DNA of 64,000 nucleotides from Halorussus halophilus. Lineage in GTDB: Archaea; Halobacteriota; Halobacteria; Halobacteriales; Haladaptataceae. Shown piece after piece: positions 35,785-44,122 of this stretch. Every line of letters starts with the position of its first letter. Positions within the stretch are counted from its first letter, which is position 1. The stretch spans positions 1,240,001 through 1,304,000 of the forward strand of contig NZ_CP044523.1 of the NCBI RefSeq assembly GCF_008831545.1, given 5' to 3'. The translations under genes and the position numbers were made by a program. Under the pieces are notes generated by a model. It saw only the letters and a list, made by a program, of their open reading frames with translations. It did no database searches and had not been told where the DNA came from.

Positions 35785-36236
35785 CCGCTGAACTCCGATT
35801 CGGTCACGCGCACGACGAGCGTGTCGGCTACCTCTCGCAGGTCGTACTCCGGAATCTCGCCGTCGCGACGGCTCAGATACATCGGCTCGACGAGTTCGTC
35901 CTCGTCGGTGACGCCGTACACCTTCAGGTACTCGTCGGTCTCGTCGGCCGAAATCTCACCGTCTCGTATCTTCGTTGCGATGTCGCGGGAGAGCCACTCC
36001 GTCTCGCTGACGCTCGGTTCCAACACGAGTTCGTCTTGGGAGAAGCGGACCAAATACCAGTTCAGGTCGTTCAACAGCGCGATGGCCGACCCGAGGCTGA
36101 TGGTCTCGACTTCGAGCGAGTTGACGAACGGCTCTTGGGGGCTGTAGGTCGCCAACGCCTCGCGGGAGGTCTCCCGCGAACCCAACTCCAAGCGCAGGTC
36201 GATTCCGTCCGCCCCGACGAGACAGACCCGAGTCAC
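35781..36236 (-). CDS. DUF5804 family haloarchaeal protein
   Basis: A 151-residue protein beginning V-TRVCLVGADGIDLRLELGSRET (read in pieces), then EVETISLGSAIALLNDLNWYLVRF and WLSRDIATKIRDGEI. This series is characteristic of the haloarchaeal DUF5804 family. Function unknown; predicted soluble. The GTG at 36236 is preferred because the only upstream ATG (36290) would overlap the CHRD gene and add unconserved residues. Confidence 0.7.
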   Translation of the reverse strand: MTRVCLVGADGIDLRLELGSRETSREALATYSPQEPFVNSLEVETISLGSAIALLNDLNWYLVRFSQDELVLEPSVSETEWLSRDIATKIRDGEISADETDEYLKVYGVTDEDELVEPMYLSRRDGEIPEYDLREVADTLVVRVTESEFSG

Positions 36237-36252
36237 ATGGTTCCTTGGGCAT

Positions 36253-36834
36253 CTATGCCGTAAAGCGATTTCGGTCGTCCGATTCGACACCCGTGCCTGC
36301 TTCGACGCCTTCGAGGGGTCGAATCTGGCCGCGTATTTCGCCGGACGGGTGGTCCGTCGTGTGGACGTTGACGTAGACGTTCTCGGTCGCCATCTGCTCG
36401 CGCAGGCTCGCGACGTCCGTCAGCGGCCAGACGAGGTCGTCCCCGCGTAGCGTTCCCGAACTCAACAATCCCGTGGTCGAGACTGGCTCTTCGACCGGAC
36501 CGAACAGGTAGGCGACGACGTTGCCGTTCAGGTCCGGCGGTCCCTTGTGGATGTGCGATTCGCGCGCGTTCTCGACGTTCGCCACGAACAGCCAGTAGTC
36601 CGCGCGTTGCTGGTCGAAGTCCACTCGGAACAGCGCGGTCCCCAGAGCAGTCGTCTCAACTGGCGGGACCTGATTAGACCCTGTGAGAAACGCGCTGTAC
36701 AGTTCGAACTGCTCGGCGTCGGTCGATTGCGTCGATTCGCCTGCCGCAGTCTCGGCGGTTCGCCCGGACGCAGTTCCCCCGACTGCGACGCTAGCGAGCG
36801 ACGCGAGGACGCGCCGCCTCGAAACGGTCGTCAT
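36253..36834 (-). CDS. Tat-exported CHRD-domain protein
   Basis: A 193-residue protein. The N-terminus has a twin-arginine signal (SRRRVLASLASVAVG) and the mature part is a CHRD (chordin-type) domain: FELYSAFLTGSNQVPPVET, GTALFRVDFD, SHIHKGPPDLNG, and the closing VYVNVHTTDHPSGEIRGQI, a hallmark of CHRD proteins. It is secreted; function unknown. It is 60 bp downstream of the GH99-like gene on the same strand. Confidence 0.85.
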   Translation of the reverse strand: MTTVSRRRVLASLASVAVGGTASGRTAETAAGESTQSTDAEQFELYSAFLTGSNQVPPVETTALGTALFRVDFDQQRADYWLFVANVENARESHIHKGPPDLNGNVVAYLFGPVEEPVSTTGLLSSGTLRGDDLVWPLTDVASLREQMATENVYVNVHTTDHPSGEIRGQIRPLEGVEAGTGVESDDRNRFTA

Positions 36835-36893
36835 GTATCTCTCCCCCGACGGAGTGACGAGTACCGGCGAGTTAGTCGTTTGCACGGAGCAGT

Positions 36894-38693
36894 TCAGTCT
36901 GCTTCGCCGTCCGATCTCCAGTACTGCAAGCAAGCCATCGTTCCGAAGCTGGCGATAGCGGTGAGTGCGCCGAATCCGGGAACGTCTCCGCTGGTAGACG
37001 AGGCCGGGTCGGTCCTCGGTTTCGGTGTCGTCCCCCGCGAACTCGTTCCGGTTCGTCCCGTGCTCTCTCGCGGGACAGTAGTCGCTCCGGGTTCGGTCGC
37101 CGAACCTCGCGTCTGAGTCGTAGTCGTCGCCCGAGCAGTCGCTGGTGACGCTGTGGTCGTCGCTCGCAGGTCGGCGACGTAGTTCTGCCAACCGTCCCGT
37201 TCGAATCCGAGGCTGTCGGTTCGAGTGCCGTCCACGAGTACGTCGGCGGCGATACCGTTGGCGATGGGGACGCCTCGAACGCGGAGTTCGGTCGCCTCCT
37301 CGATTCGCTCTCGCCGGAAGTACAAGCGTGTCTGGGAAGTTGGTCCGCCCAACCACCGCGTGCTACGCGTGTCGTTCTGCGCAGTGTGGTACGCGCCCTC
37401 GGTAAACTGCGGTTCCGCCTCCCGCCGACCCACGTTGTACGCCGCGACACTGTCGCCGTCAGCGGTCAGTAGTTCCAACTCCGAACACCTGAACGCGAGG
37501 TCGCGACTCGCTTCCGGTGACGTATCCGGGTTCACTTCCGACTCCTCGACGGTTCGGTCGAACGAGAGCGTGACCGGGACGAACGATTCGATTCTGAATG
37601 GTGGCATCGTTCGAGTGGCGGCGTCCTTCACCACGTCGAGGTACGCAGTTCCGTAGTCGTGACCGTCGAACGTCCCCGGCTCTATCTGATGGCCTTCGGG
37701 CCACCCGTTCCACGTCGCGATGTACGTCCGGTCGGTGGTTCGGTACTTCAACGCGAGGTCGAACAGTTCGGCCAGATGCGACGGGGAGCGCGGGACGTGT
37801 CTGTCGTCGCCCCAGCAACTGTTCGGTTCGTCGTTGAACCCCGGAAACACCATCGGGACGAATTCGAGGTCGTTCTCCACCGCGAACCAGAACGACCGCC
37901 GGAAACTCTCTTCGACCTCCTCGCGGTGTTCGTCCCACGGATTGAGACCGGGGTCGGGACTGGCGACCCACGAGGTAATCGCGTCGAACTGGCGGCCGAG
38001 AGTTTCGATGTCGTTCGGGAAGCCACCTACTCCCCAGCCACCGATGTCGCCGACCAGAAACGGTTCGGTGCCATCGACGGTGAGTTCTGTTCGAATCGTC
38101 GAGAAGAGACCTTCGAGTCCACCCCACTCGTCTCGGATCTGCTCTTTCGCATCGTCGTTGGCGACGAGATAGCCGGGCGACCAGAAGGTGACGACGGGTC
38201 TACCGTCGATGGTTTTGTAGTTCGGGAGTGGAATCATCTCCTCGGCGACGAACTCCACGAAGCGGTCGAAATCGAGGTTCCGCTCGAAGATTCGGCCGAT
38301 AGCCCAGAACGCTTCGACGTCGATGTTGGCAAATCGGTCGGCGTCTTTGAACGCGCGAAACCGGTCGAAGGTCCGCTCGTTCTCGCCGTAGTTGAACAAC
38401 ACTGTCGAGATGCCACACTGTTTCATCTGCGCTATCTGCGTATCGATGACGCCCGAGTCCTCGATGTCGTACTGCCCGACGGCGGGTTGGTGGTCGATGC
38501 ACTCGTCCCACTTGGTGCCGAGAAACGGAATGTACACCGCGCCGAGGTCGAGATTCGAGTCTATCGCGCGCTCCCGTTCGTTCGGCGACTGCTCACCCCG
38601 AGTTCGCGGGTCCTGACCCTTGGGGGTGCCGAGTAACACCCCAGCACTCGCCGTCCCGAGAAAGCGTCGTCTGCTCGTCTCGAAACCTGCCAT
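36894..38693 (-). CDS. Surface-anchored GH99-like glycosidase-type protein
   Basis: A 599-residue exported protein in four parts: a Tat signal (TSRRRFLGTASAG, 6-18), a large TIM-barrel-type region (about 50-340) resembling glycoside hydrolase family 99-like/endomannosidase proteins (LGAVYIPFLGTKWDE, FNYGENERTFDRF, WNGWPEGHQIEP), a beta-rich region, a Thr/Ser/Arg-rich linker (about 500-565) and a PGF-CTERM-like tail (DVPGFGALTAIASFG). The tail suggests archaeosortase processing and lipid anchoring. Catalytic residues cannot be assigned with confidence. Confidence 0.7.
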   Translation of the reverse strand: MAGFETSRRRFLGTASAGVLLGTPKGQDPRTRGEQSPNERERAIDSNLDLGAVYIPFLGTKWDECIDHQPAVGQYDIEDSGVIDTQIAQMKQCGISTVLFNYGENERTFDRFRAFKDADRFANIDVEAFWAIGRIFERNLDFDRFVEFVAEEMIPLPNYKTIDGRPVVTFWSPGYLVANDDAKEQIRDEWGGLEGLFSTIRTELTVDGTEPFLVGDIGGWGVGGFPNDIETLGRQFDAITSWVASPDPGLNPWDEHREEVEESFRRSFWFAVENDLEFVPMVFPGFNDEPNSCWGDDRHVPRSPSHLAELFDLALKYRTTDRTYIATWNGWPEGHQIEPGTFDGHDYGTAYLDVVKDAATRTMPPFRIESFVPVTLSFDRTVEESEVNPDTSPEASRDLAFRCSELELLTADGDSVAAYNVGRREAEPQFTEGAYHTAQNDTRSTRWLGGPTSQTRLYFRRERIEEATELRVRGVPIANGIAADVLVDGTRTDSLGFERDGWQNYVADLRATTTASPATARATTTTQTRGSATEPGATTVPRESTGRTGTSSRGTTPKPRTDPASSTSGDVPGFGALTAIASFGTMACLQYWRSDGEAD

Positions 38694-38754
38694 TACTATC
38701 GGCGATGGAACGGGCTCTTATAAGCTTTCAACAACTGATAGCCCAAGCGCGTCC

Positions 38755-39951
38755 TCACCACTCGACCAGTTCGACGTTTTCGGCGGCGTCCTTCGCGCGC
38801 TCGAAGATGTCGTCCGGGTCCGCGTTCTCTGCAATCTCCAGCGTGGCGTTCGTCTCGGGGAAGTCGGGTGCGATGCGGTTGCACCCGGCCGGAATCGTCG
38901 AATCGTGGAACGTGCCGATTCGGCGAGCGCGCTGGGTAATCTCGGACTTGTCCATCGTGAGCAGTGGCCGATGAATCGGCAAGTTCGTCGCTCGACTCGT
39001 CACGCCCAAATTCCGCGCGGTCTGAGAGGACTTCTGGCCGATGGCTTCGCCGGTGACGATGCCGTGGGCCTGCTCTTGCTCGGCGATATGTTCGGCGACG
39101 CGGTACATGAACCGCCGGTAAGAGAGCATTCTGGCGGGACCGACTTCGTCTTTGAGCGTCTGCATCATCTCGCCCGCCGGGACTTTCCGGACGCGCATGT
39201 CGTAGTTCGGCGCGAACTCGGCGAGTCGCCGCACCGTCTCGACGGCCCGCGCTTCGTGGTCCGGGCCGCCGAAATCGCCGAGTTCGAGATAGACTGGGAC
39301 GACCGGCGCGCCGCGTTTCATGACTTCCCACGTCGCAACCGGTGAGTCGATGCCGCCGCTGACGAGCGCGACGACCTTCGCCTGACTGCCGAGCGGGAGG
39401 CCGCCGGGTCCCGCGCGCTTCTCGACGAAGACGAACGCCTCCTCTCTCCGACATTCGACGGAGAACGTCGTGTCGGGCTCCTCTAAATCGACCTCTGGGT
39501 CTTCGAGGGCTTCGAAGACGGCCGACCCGCCCTCGCGTTCCAAGTCCTCGCTGGAGAACGGGTGGGCGTCCGCGTTCCCTGCTCTTCGGGCGCGCACCGC
39601 GAACGTCTCGCCGAGGTCGTAGTTCGAATCGGGTGATTGGAGGTGTCGCGCAGTCTGAGAGAGCGCGTCTACGATGGCGTCTTTCTCCGCAGGGAGGACG
39701 ATGGCGGGACTCGCCGACTGGACGCCGAAGGCGTCGGTGGCCGCGTCGGTGGCCGCCTCGACAGTGTCGCCGTCGGCGTGAATCAGGATGCGAGACCAGC
39801 GGCGTTCGACCTCCACGTCGATGTCTCTGTCTTCGAGGACGGCGACGATGTTCCGCCGAAGCCGTCGCTCCATCTCGGTCTGGACCTTCCCACTCTTGAC
39901 ACCGATGTCGGCGTGGCGCACGAGGACAGTGTCGGCTCCCGGCGGTCGCAT
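38755..39951 (-). CDS. thiI: tRNA 4-thiouridine synthetase ThiI
   Basis: A 398-residue ThiI. The N-terminal ferredoxin-like and THUMP region (to about 170) precedes the PP-loop VSGGIDSPVATW (about 196-207), followed by the conserved GEAIGQKSSQTARNL segment. It adenylates tRNA U8 for thiolation. There is no C-terminal rhodanese domain, as usual in archaea, so sulfur delivery differs from E. coli. THUMP-THI order is normal. Confidence 0.92.
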   Translation of the reverse strand: MRPPGADTVLVRHADIGVKSGKVQTEMERRLRRNIVAVLEDRDIDVEVERRWSRILIHADGDTVEAATDAATDAFGVQSASPAIVLPAEKDAIVDALSQTARHLQSPDSNYDLGETFAVRARRAGNADAHPFSSEDLEREGGSAVFEALEDPEVDLEEPDTTFSVECRREEAFVFVEKRAGPGGLPLGSQAKVVALVSGGIDSPVATWEVMKRGAPVVPVYLELGDFGGPDHEARAVETVRRLAEFAPNYDMRVRKVPAGEMMQTLKDEVGPARMLSYRRFMYRVAEHIAEQEQAHGIVTGEAIGQKSSQTARNLGVTSRATNLPIHRPLLTMDKSEITQRARRIGTFHDSTIPAGCNRIAPDFPETNATLEIAENADPDDIFERAKDAAENVELVEW

Positions 39952-39989
39952 AGCAGGTGGTAGTCACGAGGCGAATAAACGGGCTTCGG

Positions 39990-40084
39990 TTGCGAGATGC
40001 GCGGTTCGCCGAACGGAGTGAGGGGAACCGCGAGGCGAAGCGGCGAAGCCGCGGAGCACGCGGAACCCGCGCCGCATCTCGCAA
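39990..40084. repeat. 95-nt closed palindromic structure between thiI and metK
   Basis: TTGCGAGATGCG (39990-40001) and CGCATCTCGCAA (40073-40084) are perfect inverted repeats. They enclose GGTTC / GAACC and CGGC-GAA-GCCG hairpins, so the whole folds as a branched cruciform or RNA. The GAGGCGAAGCGGCGAAGCC style resembles other gap sequences near 62310-62500. Confidence 0.7.
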
Positions 40085-40173
40085 CAGCGAGCGGTGCAAC
40101 CGTGAGCAATGCAGACGCGCCGAACGTACGTGAACCGAACCTCCGAAAAAGCGACTGCGGACCTGTCCCGCCG

Positions 40174-41385
40174 TCAGAACGTACTCAGTTCGCCGTCGAT
40201 GACGCGTTGCGTGATGGAGGTCACGTCGGCGAGTTCGCGGTCTACGATGGCGACCATGTCTTCGCGCACGTCCGAGAGCAGGACGCCGTCCTCGGTGACG
40301 ACCTGCGCGTCGGCGACGTGCGGTTGGTCGATTGGCTGGCCGATTTGGGAGAGCAGGCGAATCCGAAGGTCGCGGATGCCATCGACCTCGGCGACGACCC
40401 GCTCGGCGATTTCCGTGCTGAGCAGGTTGTAAATCTTCCCGATGTGGTTGACGGGGTTCTTGCCGGAGGTCGCTTCCATGCTCATCGAGCGGTTCGGCGT
40501 GATGAGGCCGTTCGAGCGGTTACCGCGGCCGACGGACCCGTCGTCGCCCATCTCCGCGCTCGTGCCGGTGGTGGTGAGGTAGACGTTCGACTCGCCCTCG
40601 CCGTCACCGTCTGCGGTGTTCACGTCCACGGACACCTTGCGGTCGGTGTACTCGGCGGCCACGTCGTAGACGAACTCCTCGACTGCTTCGAGTTCGGCCT
40701 CGTAGGCGTCGCGGTCCACGACGTACTGGTCGATGATGGCCGCCGCGACGGTGACGTGTATTCGGTCGCGCTCGCGCTTGCCCATGATTTTCACGTCGGT
40801 ACCGAGTGCCGGGTGGTCCTCGGAGAACTCGCCGTTGAGTCGTCGCTCGGCGTTCAGGACGATTTGTTCGGTCTCGCTGAGTGGCGCGTGGCCGACGCCG
40901 AAACTCGTGTCGTTGGCCATCGGAACGGTCGCTCCGTCCTCGCCGAACACCTCTTGAAGGTCACCGCTGCCTTCGCCGAGTTTCACGTCCACGACGATGT
41001 CCGTGCCGAAGTCCAGTTCCGGGAAGTGTTCTGCCAGATAGTCGCGGGCGGCTTCGAGGGCGATGGTCTCGGTGGGGATGGTCTTGCCTTCGTACTCTTT
41101 GGTCGCGCGGCCGACGATGAGAAGGTAGATAGGTTCGAGCATCTCGCCGCCGCCAAACTGTGGGTCAGAGCGCCCGGCGACGAGTTGCGTCTCGTCGGTG
41201 TTGTAGTGGAGGACCTTACCGACGCGGTCGATGTACTCGCGAGCGAGCGCGCTGGAGACGCTCTCGGCGATGCCGTCGCAGATAGAGTCGGGGTGGCCGA
41301 GGCCTTTTCGCTCGACGATTTCGATCTCTTGGTCCTCTACTGCCGCGCGGTCGATAGGTTCGACTTGGATATTCCGTTCGGTCAT
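40174..41385 (-). CDS. metK: S-adenosylmethionine synthetase, archaeal type
   Basis: A 403-residue archaeal methionine adenosyltransferase: [17 protein letters not shown] near the start, [11 protein letters not shown], and the [23 protein letters not shown] region (read in pieces) specific to the archaeal family. It makes SAM from methionine and ATP. The ATG at 41385 is fixed by a TATA-like element (minus strand, near 41413-41419) about 28 nt upstream; the open frame further upstream is not conserved. Confidence 0.95.
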   Translation of the reverse strand: MTERNIQVEPIDRAAVEDQEIEIVERKGLGHPDSICDGIAESVSSALAREYIDRVGKVLHYNTDETQLVAGRSDPQFGGGEMLEPIYLLIVGRATKEYEGKTIPTETIALEAARDYLAEHFPELDFGTDIVVDVKLGEGSGDLQEVFGEDGATVPMANDTSFGVGHAPLSETEQIVLNAERRLNGEFSEDHPALGTDVKIMGKRERDRIHVTVAAAIIDQYVVDRDAYEAELEAVEEFVYDVAAEYTDRKVSVDVNTADGDGEGESNVYLTTTGTSAEMGDDGSVGRGNRSNGLITPNRSMSMEATSGKNPVNHIGKIYNLLSTEIAERVVAEVDGIRDLRIRLLSQIGQPIDQPHVADAQVVTEDGVLLSDVREDMVAIVDRELADVTSITQRVIDGELSTF

Positions 41386-41412
41386 TGCACATGAATATCC
41401 CGCGGCGTAATC

Positions 41413-41461
41413 TATAACTTGCGAAAACAAATCCGACTTTCGGGGATTACCTCCGGTAATC
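41413..41461 (-). promoter_or_regulatory. metK promoter and upstream palindrome
   Basis: Minus-strand TTATAGA near 41413-41419 is placed for leaderless initiation at metK. A perfect 7-bp inverted repeat GATTACC-TCC-GGTAATC lies at 41445-41461, about 60-75 nt upstream of the start, beyond the BRE/TATA site, where an activator could bind. Confidence 0.45.
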
Positions 41462-41497
41462 TGAGACTGTGACAAATTTTGCCGATACTTCTGGTCG

Positions 41498-42037
41498 TCA
41501 CTCGTCGCTCGCCAGTAGGAGTCCGAGATACGAAGTCTGAATCTGGTCGTCGGGGTCGAGTCCGAGACTCCGGAGAACGTCGAAGGCACCCTCGCGTGCG
41601 GGGTCGATGTCCTCTGCCTCTGTCTCGACTTCCACGAATTCGCCGAGTCCCTCCACGCTGTCGAGCGTGACTGTGTAGCCGTCGAGTGCGAATCGTTCGC
41701 GCTCCTTGCGGACCTCGGCGGCCGGCTCGAAGTCGAGTGCTTCGAGAATCGCCCCCATGTCGTCGGCGCATTCGACCACAGTCTCTATCTCGCGGCGCGT
41801 CTTCGACTTGGCGTCTGCGAGCGGGCCTTTGTAGGTGACCTCTGTGAACGAATTGCTCTCCCGGGGCGTCTCCTCGCGGATTCGCAGGGCTTCGTCCGTT
41901 TCTGCGAAGTCACGGTGGGGTGCGCTGTAGTAGGTGTCGATTTGGGTGACGTGGTCTACCGGGGTGGCGTTCTGGGCGTCGAGTTGCTCGCGGACCGCGG
42001 CGTGGTCAGCACGGACCTTTACCTCTACCTCGTACAT
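41498..42037 (-). CDS. CYTH domain protein, class IV adenylate cyclase type
   Basis: A 179-residue CYTH protein of the CyaB group. It starts with YEVEVKVRA (the ExExK motif) and has YYSAPHRDF, ALRIRE and LDSVEGLGEFVEVE, all metal or triphosphate-binding signatures. Members hydrolyse organic triphosphates or cyclise ATP; archaeal function is unsettled. It lies upstream of metK on the same strand, with 112 bp between. Confidence 0.88.
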   Translation of the reverse strand: MYEVEVKVRADHAAVREQLDAQNATPVDHVTQIDTYYSAPHRDFAETDEALRIREETPRESNSFTEVTYKGPLADAKSKTRREIETVVECADDMGAILEALDFEPAAEVRKERERFALDGYTVTLDSVEGLGEFVEVETEAEDIDPAREGAFDVLRSLGLDPDDQIQTSYLGLLLASDE

Positions 42038-42156
42038 TCTTAGTCGGTGATTCTGGTCGTGGGTTCTTGCTGATTTCGCTCTCGGGACATCGAGCGCAGA
42101 AATCGGTTTAGCGTAACACGAACACGACTACTGGTGGATGCCGGGTAGAAGTGAAC

Positions 42157-42569
42157 GAGAAGCTAGCTACGCCCGGTACCTATGAAAGACCGTTCCGAAA
42201 CGACCACGACCTCCCCGACCTATTCGATTCGCTCATCCCTCGCACGGTCGCTCCTGCCGGGAGCGACTTCGCGCGCCAAGTCGTCGGTGGAGATACGGGA
42301 ACTAACCAACCACACGGCGCGCGCTGGTCGCGGACGCAAGACCGCGACCAAACTCCGCGCGAGGGACGAGTATCGCAGGCCCGGAAAACGCGCCGTGGCG
42401 CGTTTTCCGTACTGAGAAACGCAGTCGGTTGGGGAGGGACGCGAGGCGCGCGGGTTGTGCGGAGAGCGGGCCTCGGACGGTGAGCGGCCGAGCCGCGAAC
42501 GTTTGGCTCTCGGGGTAGCGGTGCTGTTCGGTCTTTGCACGGCTTTGTATCGGGAGTAGCTAGCTTCAC
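42157..42569. repeat. Covarying-hairpin intergenic element, family 1, copy 2 (both ends intact)
   Basis: A 413-bp element bounded by 23-nt terminal inverted repeats (42157-42179 and 42547-42569, 20 of 23 positions paired). Internal hairpins: GTCGCTCC / GGAGCGAC (42247-42267), GGTCGCGG / CCGCGACC (42326-42349) and GGAAAACGCGCC / GGCGCGTTTTCC (42383-42408). Copies 1 and 3 hold stems with other sequences at equivalent places. Small open frames inside are not conserved between copies. Confidence 0.8.
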
Positions 42570-42662
42570 TCTCACTCCATCTCCACCAATTATCTCGAAC
42601 CCACCGCCCGAGACCACTAAAAACCGAAGAAGACCGCAGAGAACTACGAAGAACCCAAAACC
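42570..42662. other. Short gap after family 1 element
   Basis: About 90 bp downstream of the sugar operon, which reads leftward toward it. Purine-rich AAGAAGACC/GAAGAACCC repeats are present on the plus strand; no gene or classical terminator is visible. Confidence 0.4.
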
Positions 42663-43736
42663 CTACTCTAGCTGAATCGCGCGCTGTTCGTCGTGCGAGC
42701 GATAAATCGCGTTGATAACGCGCTGAACCTCTAATGCCTGCTCGACGGTGTTCATGGACGGTGGGACGTTGTCCCGGACCGCCTCGAAGAAGACGCGCTG
42801 TTCGGCCTTGTGGGCGTCCTCGTGGCGGGTCTGGACCTCCGTGTCCGCGAAGTGGTCGGTGCCCTGCCGACCGGTCTCGTAGATAGTCAGCGAGTCGTCG
42901 GCCTTGTCGAAGCAGGCTCCTGCCTCGGTCCCGCGGACGATGAACTCCTCGTTGGGCGAGCGGTTGGCCGCCCACGCGACCTCTAGCGTGATAGTCTTGC
43001 CACCCTCACAGCGGAGCATCGCCGTCACCGAGTCGTCTACGGTGAACTCGCCCGACTGGGTGTCGTCGCCCCACATTTCGAGGTAGGCGTAGTCGTCGCG
43101 GGTGCCGAACTGCGAGCGAATCGTCCCCGAGACTTCCTGTACCTTCGGGAAGTCGTGGAAGTGCAGCGCGAGGTCGATGGCGTGGACGCCGATGTCGATG
43201 AGCGCGCCGCCGCCCGCGATGTCGCGGTTGGTGAACCACGAGCCACGGCCGGGAATGCCGCGCCGTCGGATGAAGTTCGCTTCGACGTGCCTGACCGTGC
43301 CGAGTCGCCCGTCGTCCTGATACCCCTTGACGACCTGCACCGGGTTCCGGAAGCGGTTGTGGAACCCGACCATGCAGAAGCCTTCGGCGTTCGCCGCCGC
43401 TTCCGCGATGCGCTCGGCACTCTCCAAGGAGTGGGCGAGCGGTTTTTCGAGCAGCACGTCGAGTCCCGACTGGAGTGCGGCCACCGCGTACTCCTCGTGG
43501 AACTTGTTCGGCGTGGTGACGATGACGCAGTCGATGTCAGCGTCGTACAACCGCTCGTAGCTCTCGAACGACTCCACTCCGTACTTCTCGGCGAATCGCG
43601 CTCGTGCATCGGGGTTGATGTCAACTCCGCCGACGATATCGACGTTCGAGATATCGACTATCTTGTCGGCGTGATAGTGACCGATGTTCCCCAACCCGAC
43701 GAACCCGACACGAACCGGCTCATTCGTAGCAGACAT
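42663..43736 (-). CDS. Gfo/Idh/MocA family oxidoreductase
   Basis: A 357-residue NAD(P)-dependent sugar dehydrogenase-type protein. Rossmann motif VGFVGLGNIGHYHA, then the family EKP motif LLEKPLAHS and GGGALIDIGVHAIDLAL with the catalytic-type Asp/His. The family oxidises inositols, glucose or sugar derivatives. It is the last gene of the sugar ABC operon, so it probably acts on the imported sugar. The ATG at 43736 is chosen over GTG 43742. Confidence 0.9.
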   Translation of the reverse strand: MSATNEPVRVGFVGLGNIGHYHADKIVDISNVDIVGGVDINPDARARFAEKYGVESFESYERLYDADIDCVIVTTPNKFHEEYAVAALQSGLDVLLEKPLAHSLESAERIAEAAANAEGFCMVGFHNRFRNPVQVVKGYQDDGRLGTVRHVEANFIRRRGIPGRGSWFTNRDIAGGGALIDIGVHAIDLALHFHDFPKVQEVSGTIRSQFGTRDDYAYLEMWGDDTQSGEFTVDDSVTAMLRCEGGKTITLEVAWAANRSPNEEFIVRGTEAGACFDKADDSLTIYETGRQGTDHFADTEVQTRHEDAHKAEQRVFFEAVRDNVPPSMNTVEQALEVQRVINAIYRSHDEQRAIQLE

Positions 43737-43866
43737 AGGCACTAGTCTAGAGCAACCGTGAGGCGTTGTTAGGTCTTTCTGTTCGCTCGTTCGTCAACCT
43801 GTAAGCAGGTGACTCGTCCCGACACGTTCCGCCCGAAAATTTTGTCCGTTTCGTCATCGAACTCGC

Positions 43867-44070
43867 TCAGTACAGTTGCTGTTCTTTCTCTTCGCGCTCC
43901 TTGTCGCGCTCGGCTTTGGCTTTCTCCTCTCGCCGCGAGGCCAGCAGCTTTCGGCCCGCAGGAACGAACTTGTTCTTCGTGTCTCGGACGAACGAGACGA
44001 TGCCGTAGGCCCAGAAGAAAAACAACACTGTCCCGCCGATGATGTAGAGCCAACCGAGCGAGGTCGGCAT
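43867..44070 (-). CDS. Small single-pass membrane protein in the sugar operon
   Basis: A 67-residue protein: one membrane helix (about 7-27, WLYIIGGTVLFFFWAYGIV) and a cytoplasmic tail ending in a Lys/Glu-rich coil (SRREEKAKAERDKEREEKE). Conserved position between the ATPase and the dehydrogenase suggests a transporter accessory subunit. It starts at the ATG at 44070; a GTG at 44076 is possible. No family recognised. Confidence 0.65.
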   Translation of the reverse strand: MPTSLGWLYIIGGTVLFFFWAYGIVSFVRDTKNKFVPAGRKLLASRREEKAKAERDKEREEKEQQLY

Positions 44071-44122
44071 CAGCACTCACCTCCGAGGGGAGTCCGTGTC
44101 TTCTGTCCGGGCGCTACGAGCA

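Noticed and set aside
40010-41394. Long plus-strand frame opposite metK
   Set aside because: Antisense shadow of the strongly conserved SAM synthetase.
42151-42483. Protein-coding frames inside the family 1 element
   Set aside because: They are not shared between copies and run through hairpins whose sequence varies freely.
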